Of a DNA stretch of 46,423 nucleotides, positions 6,922 through 16,162 are shown piece by piece; within the stretch, counting starts at the first letter, position 1; each line of letters starts with the position of its first letter. Source of the stretch: Rhodospirillum sp. (GTDB lineage Bacteria; Pseudomonadota; Alphaproteobacteria; Rhodospirillales; Rhodospirillaceae). The position numbers were made by a program, and so were the translations under genes. The stretch spans positions 1 through 46,423 of the forward strand of contig JAIOYK010000043.1 in NCBI GenBank assembly GCA_021741145.1, given 5' to 3'. The notes beneath the pieces are model-generated. The model ran no database searches and was not told the origin of the DNA. It saw nothing but the letters and a program-made list of their open reading frames with translations.

Positions 6922-8463
6922 ATGAGCCCCCCCCTCGTCGAAACCCGCGGCCTGACCAAGCGTTATCCCGGCGTGGTCGCGCTGAACGCCGTGGACTTCA
7001 CCCTGATGCCCGGCGAAGTCCATGTCCTGTTCGGCGAGAATGGCGCGGGCAAGTCGACCCTGATTTCCATGCTCGCCGGAGCCAACCACCCCACCGAGGG
7101 GACCATCCTGGTCCGCGGCGAGCCCGTCGTCTTCCAGGACGTGTCCGATGCCCGGAGCCGGGGGATCTCGGCTGTCTTCCAGGAGTTCTCCCTGGTTCCG
7201 ACCCTGACGGTCGCCGAAAACATCTTCCTGGGAGACGAACCCCGGATCGGCCCCTTCCTCGATCGCCGGGGCATGCTGAACCGTGCCCTGCGACTTTTCG
7301 AGGACTTGGAATTCCCCATCTCCCCGAAGCGCCGGGTTTCCAGCCTCAGCCGGGCCGAACAGCAGATGGTGGAGATCGCCAAGGCGCTGCACCGAGAGGT
7401 TTCCATTCTGATCCTCGATGAACCCACCGCCTCCCTCACCGACCGGGAGGTGGACCACCTTTTCGCCGTCGTGACCCGGCTCAAGAGGCAGGGCGTGGGG
7501 ATCATCTACATTTCGCACCGGATGCAGGAATTCGCCCGCATCGCCGACCGGGTCACCGTGCTCCGGGACGGGGCCAAGGTCGGCGAAGTCGCCATGGCCG
7601 AGACCAGCGAGTCCGAACTGGTGTCCCTGATGGCCGGTCGGGCCATCACCGAGATCTACCCCCATATTCCCCGCCCAAAGGGTGACTCCGCCCCGCTGCT
7701 GTCCATCCGCGGCCTGCACGCCTGGGGGGTGCATGGGATCGACCTGGATGTCCGCCCCGGCGAGGTTCTGGGCGTGGCTGGCCTGATCGGATCGGGAAAA
7801 TCCCGGGCCTTCCGGGCCCTCATGGGGCTGTTGCCGGTGGAAGCCGGACAGGTCACCCACGCGGGCTTGGACGTGACCGGCGCGCCGACCCGGGTGCTGA
7901 TGGCCCGGGGCCTCTACTACCTCACCGCGGACCGCAAGACCGAGGGGTTGCAGATGACCGCGACCACCCGGGACAATCTGGCCCAGGGCATCCTGGCCGG
8001 TCTGCCCCGCCGCGCGGGCCTGCTACCCTGGCGCGCCATCCGCGCCAAGGGGGAGGACATCGCCCAGCGGGTGGATATCCCGCCGTCCTACCGCGGGCGC
8101 CTCGTCGCCCAACTCTCCGGCGGCAACCAGCAAAAAACCCTCTTTGGCCGCGGTCTGGGCAGCGACTACGACCTCTACATCCTCGATGAGCCCACGGTGG
8201 GTGTGGACATGGGCGCCCGGGCAGCCATCTACGGCCTGATCCGCGACCTCGCCGCCGCGGGCAAGGCGGTGGTCGTCATCTCCTCCGACCTGCCCGAGGC
8301 CATGAATCTGGCCCACCGGCTGGTCGTCTTCTCCCAGGGGCGGATCGCCGCGGAGCTGGAAGGCGAGGCCATCGCGGAATCCGCCGTACTCGCCCATTTC
8401 TTCGACTTCGACGGGGACTCCGCCCCTTCGACCGCCGCCTCCAGCCAAGGATCCGCCGCATGA
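6922..8463 (+). CDS. Sugar-type ABC transporter ATP-binding protein with two nucleotide-binding domains
   Basis: 513 residues, the normal size of RbsA/MglA-type double ATPases. The first domain has Walker A GENGAGKST (residues 38-46), a diverged signature LSRAEQQMVEIAKAL and Walker B LILDEPTASL. The second has a degenerate Walker A GLIGSGKSR (about 286-294), signature LSGGNQQK (about 398) and LYILDEPTVGVD. The weak second P-loop is common in this family. It energises import through the permease encoded immediately downstream, whose start overlaps its stop by 4 nt. With the TorT-like protein upstream it forms a three-gene importer. Confidence 0.95.
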   Translation: MSPPLVETRGLTKRYPGVVALNAVDFTLMPGEVHVLFGENGAGKSTLISMLAGANHPTEGTILVRGEPVVFQDVSDARSRGISAVFQEFSLVPTLTVAENIFLGDEPRIGPFLDRRGMLNRALRLFEDLEFPISPKRRVSSLSRAEQQMVEIAKALHREVSILILDEPTASLTDREVDHLFAVVTRLKRQGVGIIYISHRMQEFARIADRVTVLRDGAKVGEVAMAETSESELVSLMAGRAITEIYPHIPRPKGDSAPLLSIRGLHAWGVHGIDLDVRPGEVLGVAGLIGSGKSRAFRALMGLLPVEAGQVTHAGLDVTGAPTRVLMARGLYYLTADRKTEGLQMTATTRDNLAQGILAGLPRRAGLLPWRAIRAKGEDIAQRVDIPPSYRGRLVAQLSGGNQQKTLFGRGLGSDYDLYILDEPTVGVDMGARAAIYGLIRDLAAAGKAVVVISSDLPEAMNLAHRLVVFSQGRIAAELEGEAIAESAVLAHFFDFDGDSAPSTAASSQGSAA

Positions 8464-9500
8464 CCACCGCCCCCGCCAAGACCGCCCCCGGGGAGGGCGC
8501 CCCTGTCCACCGGACACCCCTCGCCCTGTTGAAGGGCCTCTTTGTCCGCCTGGGCGTCCTGCCCTTTTTCCTGGTGGTGGCCCTGGTGGCCTTCACCGCC
8601 CTGTCGGACCGCTTCCTCACCCTGGACAATCTGGTCAACGTGGCTCGGCAGTCCGTTTATCTGATCCTTGTTTCCCTGGGACAGATGCTGGTGCTCATCA
8701 CCGGTGGCTTCGACCTGTCCGTGGGGGCGGCCATCGCCGTGACCTCGGTCGTATCGGCCCTGGCCATGACCGCGCTGGCCGCGGTATTCCCGGACGCCAT
8801 CTGGCTGGTGATCGCCCTGGGCGCCCTCGCCGGGTTCGGCGCGGCTCTGGTGATCGGTCTGGTGAACGGCCTGGGCGTCGCCTATTTCGGTGTCTCCCCC
8901 TTCATCATGACCCTGGGCGTCAGTTCCGTCGCCGCGGGCATCTCCCTGTTCCTGACGGGAGGAGTCCCGGTCTCCGGCCTGCCCTTTGAATTCGGCGATC
9001 TCCTGGGGTTCGGCAAGCTGGCCGGAATCCCCGTGCCGGTCCTCGTGGCCGCGGTCGCCGCCGTGCTCATGTGGATTCTCATGGTCCGAACCCGCACCGG
9101 TGCCCATATTTACGCCATTGGGGGCAACATCAAGGCCGCCCATCTGTCGGCCATCCACACCCGGAAGACCCTGATCCTGGCCTATGGACTCTGCGCCCTC
9201 GTGGCCTCGCTGACCGGATTGCTGCTCACCGCCCGCGTCGAAAGTGGCGAGGCCAACTTGGGTGGCACCATCGCCCTGGAATCCATCGCCGCCTGCGTCA
9301 TCGCCGGGGTCTCCCTGCGCGGGGGCATTGGCCGGGTGGAAAACGTGGTTCTCGGCGCCTTCTTCATCGTGCTGGTCCAAAACGGCATGAATCTCGCCCA
9401 GGTCAGCAGTTATATGCAGATGGTCCTGTTGGGCGGCCTGTTGATTCTCGCGGTGATCTTCGACCAGATCCGCTACCGGATGCTTTTGGGGGCGCGCTAA
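8460..9500 (+). CDS. Sugar-type ABC transporter permease (RbsC family)
   Basis: 346 residues, very hydrophobic, with about eight to ten membrane segments beginning near residue 35 (FFLVVALVAF). The conserved GQMLVLITGGFDLSVGA segment (about 75-91) is diagnostic of the branched-chain/ribose permease family, and GGIGRVENVVLGAFFIVL is the conserved C-terminal loop. The ATG overlaps the ATPase stop. It would form the transmembrane homodimer of the importer. The substrate is unassigned; the adjacent dehydrogenase suggests a polyol or sugar. Confidence 0.94.
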   Translation: MTTAPAKTAPGEGAPVHRTPLALLKGLFVRLGVLPFFLVVALVAFTALSDRFLTLDNLVNVARQSVYLILVSLGQMLVLITGGFDLSVGAAIAVTSVVSALAMTALAAVFPDAIWLVIALGALAGFGAALVIGLVNGLGVAYFGVSPFIMTLGVSSVAAGISLFLTGGVPVSGLPFEFGDLLGFGKLAGIPVPVLVAAVAAVLMWILMVRTRTGAHIYAIGGNIKAAHLSAIHTRKTLILAYGLCALVASLTGLLLTARVESGEANLGGTIALESIAACVIAGVSLRGGIGRVENVVLGAFFIVLVQNGMNLAQVSSYMQMVLLGGLLILAVIFDQIRYRMLLGAR

Positions 9501-9566
9501 AGGTCAAAAGAAGTGGCTGCCTCCCGGGTCCCGCCTTTACGATCCTGGTGCATTCAAGAGACGATC

Positions 9567-9595
9567 CGGCCATGGCCCAAGCGGTGCCATGGCCG
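9567..9595 (+). other. Hairpin between the permease and oxidoreductase genes
   Basis: CGGCCATGG (9567-9575) pairs perfectly with CCATGGCCG (9587-9595) around an 11-nt loop, 29 nt before the oxidoreductase start. There is no T tract, so it is more likely an mRNA structure than a terminator. The rest of the 124-nt gap holds nothing else I can support. Confidence 0.45.
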
Positions 9596-9624
9596 AGACC
9601 GCGGGATCAAAAGGAGAGGTTTCC

Positions 9625-10788
9625 ATGATTGCAGGAGAGCGGAGATCCATCCGCCCCATCCGCTGGGCCATGGTGGGCGGCGGTCGGAACAGCCAGATCG
9701 GCTACAGTCACCGGTGCGCCGCCACCCGGGACGGCGCCTACCACCTGGTCGCGGGCGCCTTCGACATCGATCCCGAGCGCGGTCGGGCCTTCGGCCTCGC
9801 CCTCGGTCTGGACGCGGATCGCTGCTATGCCGACTACCAAACCCTCTTCGCCATGGAGGCGAAACGGCCCGATGGGATCGAGGCGGTCTCCATCGCCACG
9901 CCGAACAACACCCATTTCGCCATCGCCAGAGAGGCCCTCGAGCATGGGCTGCATGTGATTTGCGAAAAGCCCCTCTGCTTCACGGTGGCCGAAGCCGAGG
10001 CGCTCAAGGCCCTCGCCGCCGACAGGGGCCGTGTCGTCGGCGTCACCTATGGCTATGCCGGGTACCAGACAATCCGCCAAGCCCGCGCCTTGGTGGCCAA
10101 CGGCGCCCTGGGAGAGATCCGATTGGTCAACCTGCGGTTCGCCCACGGCTTTCACAGCGCCCCCGTCGAGGAGCACGACCCCGCCGCCCGCTGGCGGGTC
10201 GATCCCCGGTTCGCCGGTCCCAGCTATGTCCTGGGCGATCTGGCGACCCACCCCGTCTACCTGTCCGAAGTCATCCTGCCCCACTTGACCATCAAGCGGC
10301 TTCTCTGCACCCGGCAAAGCTTTGTCAAAAGCCGCGCGCCCTTGGAAGACAACGCCGTGACCCTGATGGAATACGACAACGGCGCCTTCGGGACGGTCTG
10401 GGCCAGTTGCGTCAACGCGGGCGCCATGCATGGACAGAAGGTCCGCATCGTCGGGGAAAAGGCCAGCCTGGAGTGGTGGGATGAACGGCCCAACCAATTA
10501 ACACTGGAAGTCCAGGGAGAGCCCGCGCGGATCCTCGAGCGAGGCATGTCGTACCTCAGCCCGGATGCCCTTGAGGAGGACCGGATCTCCGCGGGCCATC
10601 CAGAGGGCCTGTTCGAGGCCTGGGCCAATCTGTACGACCGCTTCGCCATCGCCATGGTCGGCGCGTCCGGACCCCTGCCCGAGGATTTCTGGTATCCGGA
10701 CATCGACGCGGGTCTCAACGGCGTGCGTTGGGTGGCCTCCTGCGTTCGCTCCGCCGACGCCGGTGGGGTCTGGGTGGACTACGCTTAA
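9625..10788 (+). CDS. Gfo/Idh/MocA family oxidoreductase
   Basis: 387 residues from the ATG at 9625, chosen over an earlier in-frame ATG at 9589 because AAGGAGAGG lies 6-14 nt ahead of it and the Rossmann start follows quickly. The N-terminal nucleotide-binding motif is MVGGGRNSQIGYSHR, the conserved cofactor/catalytic Lys motif is CEKPLCFT, and the C-terminal alpha/beta domain follows from about residue 140, including GDLATHPVYLSE. Family members oxidise or reduce sugars, inositols and their derivatives with NAD(P). Its place just after a sugar-type importer suggests it oxidises the imported solute. It is the second Gfo/Idh/MocA enzyme in the window; the other (17234-18229) is IolG-like. Confidence 0.92.
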   Translation: MIAGERRSIRPIRWAMVGGGRNSQIGYSHRCAATRDGAYHLVAGAFDIDPERGRAFGLALGLDADRCYADYQTLFAMEAKRPDGIEAVSIATPNNTHFAIAREALEHGLHVICEKPLCFTVAEAEALKALAADRGRVVGVTYGYAGYQTIRQARALVANGALGEIRLVNLRFAHGFHSAPVEEHDPAARWRVDPRFAGPSYVLGDLATHPVYLSEVILPHLTIKRLLCTRQSFVKSRAPLEDNAVTLMEYDNGAFGTVWASCVNAGAMHGQKVRIVGEKASLEWWDERPNQLTLEVQGEPARILERGMSYLSPDALEEDRISAGHPEGLFEAWANLYDRFAIAMVGASGPLPEDFWYPDIDAGLNGVRWVASCVRSADAGGVWVDYA

Positions 10789-10801
10789 ACGCGCCCAAGC
10801 G

Positions 10802-10835
10802 AAAGGGCGGCCCTGGAACCCGGGACCGCCCTTTT
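10802..10835. terminator. Terminator between the oxidoreductase and DUF1127 genes, probably bidirectional
   Basis: AAAGGGCGG (10802-10810) pairs with CCGCCCTTT (10826-10834), with a mismatch and further GC pairs inside. Read on the plus strand the stem ends in TTTT; read on the minus strand it also ends in TTT. It lies between two convergent genes. Confidence 0.8.
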
Positions 10836-10883
10836 CCGTCTCGTTGATTTGTTACCGCCGCGCCAAGTGGGCGACAAAGCGGA

Positions 10884-11099
10884 TTACTGCCCGCGAACGG
10901 CCCGCCAAGCGATGTCCCGCAAATCGCAACGGCGCATATCCAGGTCGTCAAGTTCCGCGTCGCTCATGGTGTTCAGTTCGTCGTAGGTCCGGCGAAAAGC
11001 CCGCCACTGGGCCAGGGACACGCGAAGATGTGCGATCATTTGGCCAAACAGGGCGAATACATCGAGCCGGTTGTGGGAAATGGAGGTTGTCGTCGCCAT
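10884..11099 (-). CDS. DUF1127 domain small protein
   Basis: 71 residues with a TAAGGAGC ribosome site before the ATG at 11099. The C-terminal half carries the DUF1127 pattern YDELNTMSDAELDDLDM followed by RCDLRDIAW. DUF1127 proteins are small, often arginine-rich alphaproteobacterial proteins; some take part in RNA turnover or in phosphate/carbon responses, but this one cannot be assigned. It stands alone between convergent terminators and an unusual upstream palindrome, so it is probably monocistronic and separately regulated. Confidence 0.9.
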   Translation of the reverse strand: MATTTSISHNRLDVFALFGQMIAHLRVSLAQWRAFRRTYDELNTMSDAELDDLDMRRCDLRDIAWRAVRGQ

Positions 11100-11167
11100 C
11101 TTGCTAGCTCCTTAAGGCGCCGCGTCGGGGCGCTCGGTCATGGTCATTGACCGAGGAGATAGCGCCG

Positions 11168-11185
11168 ATTGTGCACCTGCACAAT
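11168..11185. promoter_or_regulatory. Perfect 18-bp palindrome upstream of the DUF1127 gene
   Basis: ATTGTGCA (11168-11175), CC, TGCACAAT (11178-11185) form a perfect inverted repeat with 8-bp arms and a 2-bp centre, 69-86 bp upstream of the DUF1127 start. Such symmetry is typical of an operator for a dimeric regulator or a site overlapping a promoter. The regulator is unknown. Confidence 0.7.
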
Positions 11186-11290
11186 GAGCAAACCGGTAAA
11201 ACAGCCGTGCAAAAACCGCATGAACGACAACCCACTCTTTTCAGAGAGAAAAATGCGTTGTGACTGGCTCTGGCCGGGTCTGAATATTCA

Positions 11291-13363
11291 TCAGGTCGCG
11301 CCAATTCCTTTCAGAAAGCCCGACACATGGCGCTCCAGGTCCCGCGCCCAGGAGCCGACGGAATCCGAGGCCTCCCGCACATCCGTGGCGATTCTCGATG
11401 TGTCGTCCACGGCCTCGGCCATGTGTTGGACATCCCCGACCGCTTCCGCCGACCCGGCCGCGGCCTCCCGCACGTTTCCGGAGATCGTTTCGGTCGCGGC
11501 GCCCTGCTCCTCCACGGCCGCGGCGATGGCCTGGATGATCCCGTCGATCTCCCGCATGGTCCGGGTCAATCGGTCCATTTCCTCCACGGTCGCCGAAGTG
11601 GCCTCCTGCACGTCCGAGACCTGATTGGAAATGTCCTCCGTGGCCTTGGCGGTCTGTTCGGCCAGGTTTTTCACTTCTCCAGCAACGACGGCGAAACCCT
11701 TCCCCGACTCTCCGGCACGGGCGGCTTCAATGGTCGCGTTCAAGGCGAGAAGGTGGGTCTGACTGGCGATGGCCTGGATCAACACCACCACCTCGCCAAT
11801 CCGACCCGCGCTGGCGTTCAGGTCCCCGACGATGGCCTGGGTGCGCCCAGCCTGCTCCGCGGCCTGGGAAACGGTCCTTGTGGCGCTGCCCGTCTGTTGT
11901 CCGATCTCGGAAATGGACAGACTCAGATCGCCCGCCGCGACCGCGACACCGTCGATATTCACGGACGCCACATTGGTGGCGCGGGTCACCATGTCCGTGC
12001 TGCTCCGGAAACCATCGACAAAGGCGCTCAAGCCGCCCGCCGTTTCCTCCATGCGCGCCGCGGCGGTACCGATGCCGGACACCACCACGCCAATATCCCC
12101 CTCGAACCGGGCGATCCGATCCCTCAGGTCCCGGGTCGCGCGCTCCCGCTCCTCCAGTTCCTCGCGCCTTTCCCGCTCCAGCCGAGCCCGATCCGCGGCG
12201 TTGTCGCGGAAGACCCGCAGGGTATCGACGATGGCGCCCAATTCGTGCCGACGCGGAAGATTGGCCAGCACCACATGACGATCGCCCTTCGCCAGTTCGG
12301 TGATGGCTTGCCGGACCTGTTCCAGGGGCCGGACGACGCCGAAGGTCATGAGACCCAGGAAACCCAGAACCGCCAAGGCCACCCCGGTGACGATGGCGAT
12401 GATCCAGGCCCCCGTTTCGGAGCGGACGGTCCTCAGGCGGATCCCGGCGGCCTTCGCGGTCTCGCCCAAGTAGCCGCGGGCTTGAGTCAGATGCCCGGCC
12501 AGGGCGTCATAGCGCCCCCGAGCCTCTTGCATCAGGCCCGTCACGGCCTGGGACGACGCGATCCACCCCTTGACCGAAGCCTCGTATCCGTCGACAGCCT
12601 CGGTCAGGGCCGGGGCGAGGCTGTCATCCTCGACCCGGAGTTTCCCGATGATCCGTCGCACGCCCTCGAACCGGGCCTCCAGGACCTTGAAGGCCTCCAC
12701 CGCGGCCCCGGGGTCCCCGGCCAGGATGTCGTCGACGGCTTTGTCGATTTGCGGCATCTGTCCCAGCAGCTTGGCCGAGCCCATCCCGTCCCCGGCCACC
12801 CGCACCTTTTCACCACGATCCCGAATGGTCCGACCCGAGGCGGCGATGCGCCCCAGGAACGTGTCGATCGGTGGCGCTCCCCCGGCCCCTCCCCCATCGG
12901 TGAAGCCCAGTTTCGCGACGTCCTGGTCCAAGGCCTGAAAGCGTTCCCCCAGGTCCAACAGGGGACCTTGGGCACCGTCCATCTCCTGGCCGACCTCCGC
13001 CCCCAGATCGGAGGCCTTCACCTCCGTCAAGTAGGTCCCCACCCGGTCAAGCGCCTTCAGCACCCGATCCCGCCGCTCCGGCGCTCCCGTCCGGGCGTAG
13101 CGGACCATGTCCTCGGGAATGGCCCGGACAACCAGTTCGATGTCATAGGCGCGAGCAACGGCGTCGCTGAAGACCTGATTCCGCGTGAAGGCGGTGGAGA
13201 CCTGACGATCCCCCATCCACCAGCTCGATCCGATGGCGGCCACGCCCAAAAGCATGACGCCACAAAACGTAAAAACATAGGCGCGTATCGACGCGATTTC
13301 GGTGATCCCAGTCCCGCGCCGCCGGGTTTCCGCCGGTGCGCCCGCGCCATCCGCCGTTTCCAT
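11291..13363 (-). CDS. Methyl-accepting chemotaxis protein with a large periplasmic sensor domain
   Basis: 690 residues from the ATG at 13363, preferred because GGGAGGGGG precedes it; an ATG 21 nt further upstream lacks a ribosome site. Layout: a 27-residue cytoplasmic start, membrane helix 1 (about 28-48), a largely helical periplasmic region of about 265 residues, membrane helix 2 (about 317-340), HAMP (about 341-395) and the methyl-accepting signalling domain (about 420-680), whose hairpin tip contains [18 protein letters not shown]. The sensor is about as large as bimodular helical (HBM) sensors, but I could not confirm that class. There is no C-terminal CheR/CheB-binding pentapeptide. 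It probably steers cells toward a nutrient used by a neighbouring operon; the ligand is unknown. Confidence 0.95.
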   Translation of the reverse strand: METADGAGAPAETRRRGTGITEIASIRAYVFTFCGVMLLGVAAIGSSWWMGDRQVSTAFTRNQVFSDAVARAYDIELVVRAIPEDMVRYARTGAPERRDRVLKALDRVGTYLTEVKASDLGAEVGQEMDGAQGPLLDLGERFQALDQDVAKLGFTDGGGAGGAPPIDTFLGRIAASGRTIRDRGEKVRVAGDGMGSAKLLGQMPQIDKAVDDILAGDPGAAVEAFKVLEARFEGVRRIIGKLRVEDDSLAPALTEAVDGYEASVKGWIASSQAVTGLMQEARGRYDALAGHLTQARGYLGETAKAAGIRLRTVRSETGAWIIAIVTGVALAVLGFLGLMTFGVVRPLEQVRQAITELAKGDRHVVLANLPRRHELGAIVDTLRVFRDNAADRARLERERREELEERERATRDLRDRIARFEGDIGVVVSGIGTAAARMEETAGGLSAFVDGFRSSTDMVTRATNVASVNIDGVAVAAGDLSLSISEIGQQTGSATRTVSQAAEQAGRTQAIVGDLNASAGRIGEVVVLIQAIASQTHLLALNATIEAARAGESGKGFAVVAGEVKNLAEQTAKATEDISNQVSDVQEATSATVEEMDRLTRTMREIDGIIQAIAAAVEEQGAATETISGNVREAAAGSAEAVGDVQHMAEAVDDTSRIATDVREASDSVGSWARDLERHVSGFLKGIGAT

Positions 13364-13424
13364 CAGCCCCCTCCCTTTAAGCAATTTTTATACCCTTTCG
13401 CGACGGGTTTCCCGGTCCCGATCC

Positions 13425-14207
13425 TCAGGGAGTGAACGCGGCGCGGAAGCGGTCCAAGGCCACTTCCGGATCCCCGGAAGCGAAGGCCTCCATGCCGACC
13501 ACGCCCCGATACCCCATGTCCGCCAGGGCCCGGGCGATGGCGAGATAGTTGATCTCGCCGGTTCCGGGTTCCCTGCGTCCGGGCACGTCGGCGACCTGGA
13601 TCTCGCCGATCCAGGGCAGACAGCGCCGGCAGAGGGCGATCAGGTTCCCCTCGCCGATCTGCGCATGGTAAAGGTCCAGGTTGAGCTTCAGGCCAGGACG
13701 GTCGATGGCCGCAACCAGGGCCAGGGTATCCTCGGCCCGGGCGAAGGGGGTCCCGGGATGGTCCACCGGCAGGTTGAGGTTCTCAAGGACGAAGGTCACG
13801 CCCTCCGCCTCGGCCAGATCGGCGATCCTGTTCAGGGTGTCCCGGGCCTTGAGCCACATGGCCCCGGTCACGGTCTCCACCGGGGTGACGGGCAGACCGC
13901 CCTCCCCCAACCCGGTCCCATGGAGGTTCAGGCGCGCCACGTTCAGCCGTTTGCCGACCACGATGGACTCCGCCGCGGTCCGCAGCAAGTCCTCGGCGCC
14001 CGCCTCATCGGTCAGGCGACCGGTGACATAGCCGGTCATCGAGGAAAAGGTCGCTCCGGACCGTTCCAAGACCGCGATATCGTGGTTGGTCCAATTCCAG
14101 ATCTCGGCGAGGAATCCCATCTCCGTCAGGCGTTTCAAGCGCCAATCGATGGGTTTGTCTCGCCAGAGCATTTCCGCGCAGGCGGCGAGGGAAAAGGGAC
14201 CGCTCAT
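13425..14207 (-). CDS. Hydroxypyruvate isomerase-like TIM-barrel sugar isomerase/epimerase
   Basis: 260 residues, the size of Hyi/IolI-type enzymes. Conserved stretches include FVLENLNLP, LNLDLYHAQIGEGNLI and IQVADVPGRREPGTGEINY; the last two are hallmarks of the hydroxypyruvate isomerase subgroup of the xylose-isomerase-like TIM barrels, which use metal-binding Glu, Asp and His. It is the last gene after an Frc-type importer, 1 nt downstream of the ATPase. Given the surrounding iol genes it may interconvert inososes (an IolI/IolH-like role) rather than hydroxypyruvate and tartronate semialdehyde. That role is inference from context. Confidence 0.85.
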   Translation of the reverse strand: MSGPFSLAACAEMLWRDKPIDWRLKRLTEMGFLAEIWNWTNHDIAVLERSGATFSSMTGYVTGRLTDEAGAEDLLRTAAESIVVGKRLNVARLNLHGTGLGEGGLPVTPVETVTGAMWLKARDTLNRIADLAEAEGVTFVLENLNLPVDHPGTPFARAEDTLALVAAIDRPGLKLNLDLYHAQIGEGNLIALCRRCLPWIGEIQVADVPGRREPGTGEINYLAIARALADMGYRGVVGMEAFASGDPEVALDRFRAAFTP

Positions 14208-14208
14208 G

Positions 14209-14988
14209 TTAAATGGTTCCTCCCAGGGAGCCTTCCAACTCGGCCAGTTCCTGGCCTCCGGCCATCATCTCCTGCAACTCGTCCGCCGAGATGTCTCCCC
14301 GGGAGGCGGTCCCCAGGGTCTTGCCCCGGCACAGGACGGTGAAGCGGTCCCCCACGGCCATGGCATGGCGCACGTTGTGACTGATGAACACCACGCCGAC
14401 CCCCTGCTTGCGGACCTTGTCGATGGTCGCGAGGACATTGGAGGTCTGGCGCACCCCCAAGGCCGAAGTCGGTTCATCCAGGATGAGGATCTTCGCGCCG
14501 AAGTGGACGGCGCGGGCGATGGCCACGGTCTGGCGCTCGCCACCGGACAGGGTGCCCACCGCCTGATCGGGGCCGCGTAGGCTGATCCCCATCTCCCGCA
14601 TTTTCTGGACCGACACCGCGTTGGCCTTGGCGACGTCGAAGCGCTTGAACAGCCCCTTCCCCTTGGTCGGTTCCCGGCCCATGAAAAAATTCCGGGTCAC
14701 GGACATCAACGGGATCATGGCCAAATCCTGGAACACGGTGGCCACGCCCGCTTCCATGGCGTCCCGCGGGGTGTCGAAGGTCACCGGTTTCCCCTCGAAC
14801 CGCATGGTGCCATGGCTAGGCTTATGCACACCGGACATGACCTTGATGAAGGTCGACTTGCCCGCGCCGTTGTCGCCAAGCAGGCAATGGCATTCCCCGG
14901 GGCGGACGTCGAAGCTGACACCGGCCAGCGCGATGACATTCCCGAAGTGCTTCTCGATGCCGTCGAGTTCGATGATCGGATCCCCCAT
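14209..14988 (-). CDS. Frc-type sugar ABC transporter ATP-binding protein (single nucleotide-binding domain)
   Basis: 259 residues with one ATPase domain, unlike the two-domain RbsA type. It shows Walker [12 protein letters not shown] (about 36-46), a Q-loop in TVFQDLAM, signature [14 protein letters not shown], Walker [13 protein letters not shown] and H-loop [10 protein letters not shown]. Single-domain ATPases of this kind occur in FrcBCA-type importers of rhizobia. The gene is 1 nt after the permease and 1 nt before the isomerase-like gene, so the genes are tightly coupled. The substrate is probably an inositol or a monosaccharide. Confidence 0.93.
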   Translation of the reverse strand: MGDPIIELDGIEKHFGNVIALAGVSFDVRPGECHCLLGDNGAGKSTFIKVMSGVHKPSHGTMRFEGKPVTFDTPRDAMEAGVATVFQDLAMIPLMSVTRNFFMGREPTKGKGLFKRFDVAKANAVSVQKMREMGISLRGPDQAVGTLSGGERQTVAIARAVHFGAKILILDEPTSALGVRQTSNVLATIDKVRKQGVGVVFISHNVRHAMAVGDRFTVLCRGKTLGTASRGDISADELQEMMAGGQELAELEGSLGGTI

Positions 14989-14989
14989 C

Positions 14990-16096
14990 TCAGCGCTCCC
15001 CCGTCACGCGTTTGCGAATGGCATTGTTGAAGACCACGGCCAGCAGCAGCATTGTCCCCAGGAAGACCTGGAACCAGTCCTGGTCGAAGGTGGTGTAGGT
15101 CAGACCGATGACCACCATGCCGAAGATGATGGAGCCGAAGAACGCGCCGATGGCCGAGCCGTAACCGCCGGTCAGCAGACAGCCGCCGATCACCGCGGCG
15201 ATGATCGCCTCGAATTCCTTCTGGAAGCCGCGGCGGGCGTCGGTGCTGCCCGCGTCGAGCACCTGGATGATCGCCAGCAGGGCGGCGCAGCAGGCGGTGA
15301 AGACGAACAGCGCGATCTTGACCTTGCGGACGGGAACCCCGGAATTGGCCGCCGCGTTGGCGTCTCCGCCAGCGGCGAAAATCCAGTTCCCGATGGGCGT
15401 CCGCAGCAGGATATAGGTGGCCGCCAGGGCCAGGATGATGAACCAGAGAAGCTCGATCGGCACGCCGGGAACCTTGGGCGTCCCGGACTTGAAGGTGTCG
15501 ATCAGCCCGCTCTTGGCGAACCAGGTGAACAGGTCGCCGAAGGCGTCGCCGCTGAACAGGGGCGCGAGGGCATCCCCCTCCACGGCGTCGCGCACGCCCC
15601 GCAATTGGGTGGACCCATCGGTCAACCCCTTCAGGCCAACCAGGGACAGGCCCCGCAGGATAAAGAGGAAGGCCAGGGTGACAATGAAGGACGGCAATCC
15701 CGTGCGGATGACGATATAGCCGTTGACGGATCCCACCAGACCGGCGGCGGCCAGGGTGACCGGAATGGCCAATGCCAGGGGCATGTCCATGTTGACCACG
15801 CAGGCGCCGAAGACCATTCCAGCGAAAGCGACCATGGATCCGATGGACAGATCGAATTCTCCGCCGATCATTAACATGGCCGCGCCGATGGCCAGGATAC
15901 CCAGTTGCGCGCCCGGACTCAGAAAATTAAAGGTTCCCGATAGGGTGAACATGCTTCCATCCGCCGTGAAGGCGAAGAACAGGGTCACCAGAATCAATCC
16001 CGCCACCGCGCCCAGTTCCGGACGCTTCATGGCATGGGCGATAACGGACTCTTCCTTGAGTCTCTCGTCGACGGCGGGTGTCGCGTCCTCGGACAT
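14990..16096 (-). CDS. Sugar-type ABC transporter permease (FrcC/RbsC family)
   Basis: 368 residues from the ATG at 16096; a GTG directly before it at 16099 is too close to the GGGAGGAAG ribosome site to be preferred. Multiple membrane segments begin near residue 30. The segment [20 protein letters not shown] is the family signature, and [18 protein letters not shown] is the conserved C-terminal loop. A periplasmic insertion between about residues 165 and 215 is longer than in RbsC, as in FrcC-type proteins. It lies between the binding protein and the single-domain ATPase in one operon. Confidence 0.93.
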   Translation of the reverse strand: MSEDATPAVDERLKEESVIAHAMKRPELGAVAGLILVTLFFAFTADGSMFTLSGTFNFLSPGAQLGILAIGAAMLMIGGEFDLSIGSMVAFAGMVFGACVVNMDMPLALAIPVTLAAAGLVGSVNGYIVIRTGLPSFIVTLAFLFILRGLSLVGLKGLTDGSTQLRGVRDAVEGDALAPLFSGDAFGDLFTWFAKSGLIDTFKSGTPKVPGVPIELLWFIILALAATYILLRTPIGNWIFAAGGDANAAANSGVPVRKVKIALFVFTACCAALLAIIQVLDAGSTDARRGFQKEFEAIIAAVIGGCLLTGGYGSAIGAFFGSIIFGMVVIGLTYTTFDQDWFQVFLGTMLLLAVVFNNAIRKRVTGER

Positions 16097-16115
16097 CACT
16101 TCCTCCCTATGATCA

Positions 16116-16148
16116 CGGGAAGGGGACAGGCCTTCCGTCCCCTTCCCG
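16116..16148 (-). other. Perfect 12-bp hairpin between binding-protein and permease genes
   Basis: CGGGAAGGGGAC (16116-16127) pairs perfectly with GTCCCCTTCCCG (16137-16148) across a 9-nt loop, starting 14 nt after the binding-protein stop on the minus strand. No T tract follows. As with the hairpin at 6831-6870, it probably protects the binding-protein message and lowers expression of the membrane genes. Confidence 0.75.
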
Positions 16149-16162
16149 CCATGTCTCGGCGG

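Noticed and set aside
5737-7860. A 707-codon minus-strand open frame opposite the TorT-like and ATPase genes
   Set aside because: Same low-complexity shadow composition; the plus-strand genes have clear motifs.
11327-13435. A 702-codon plus-strand open frame opposite the chemoreceptor
   Set aside because: The minus strand encodes an intact chemoreceptor with HAMP and signalling domains; the plus frame has no recognisable feature.
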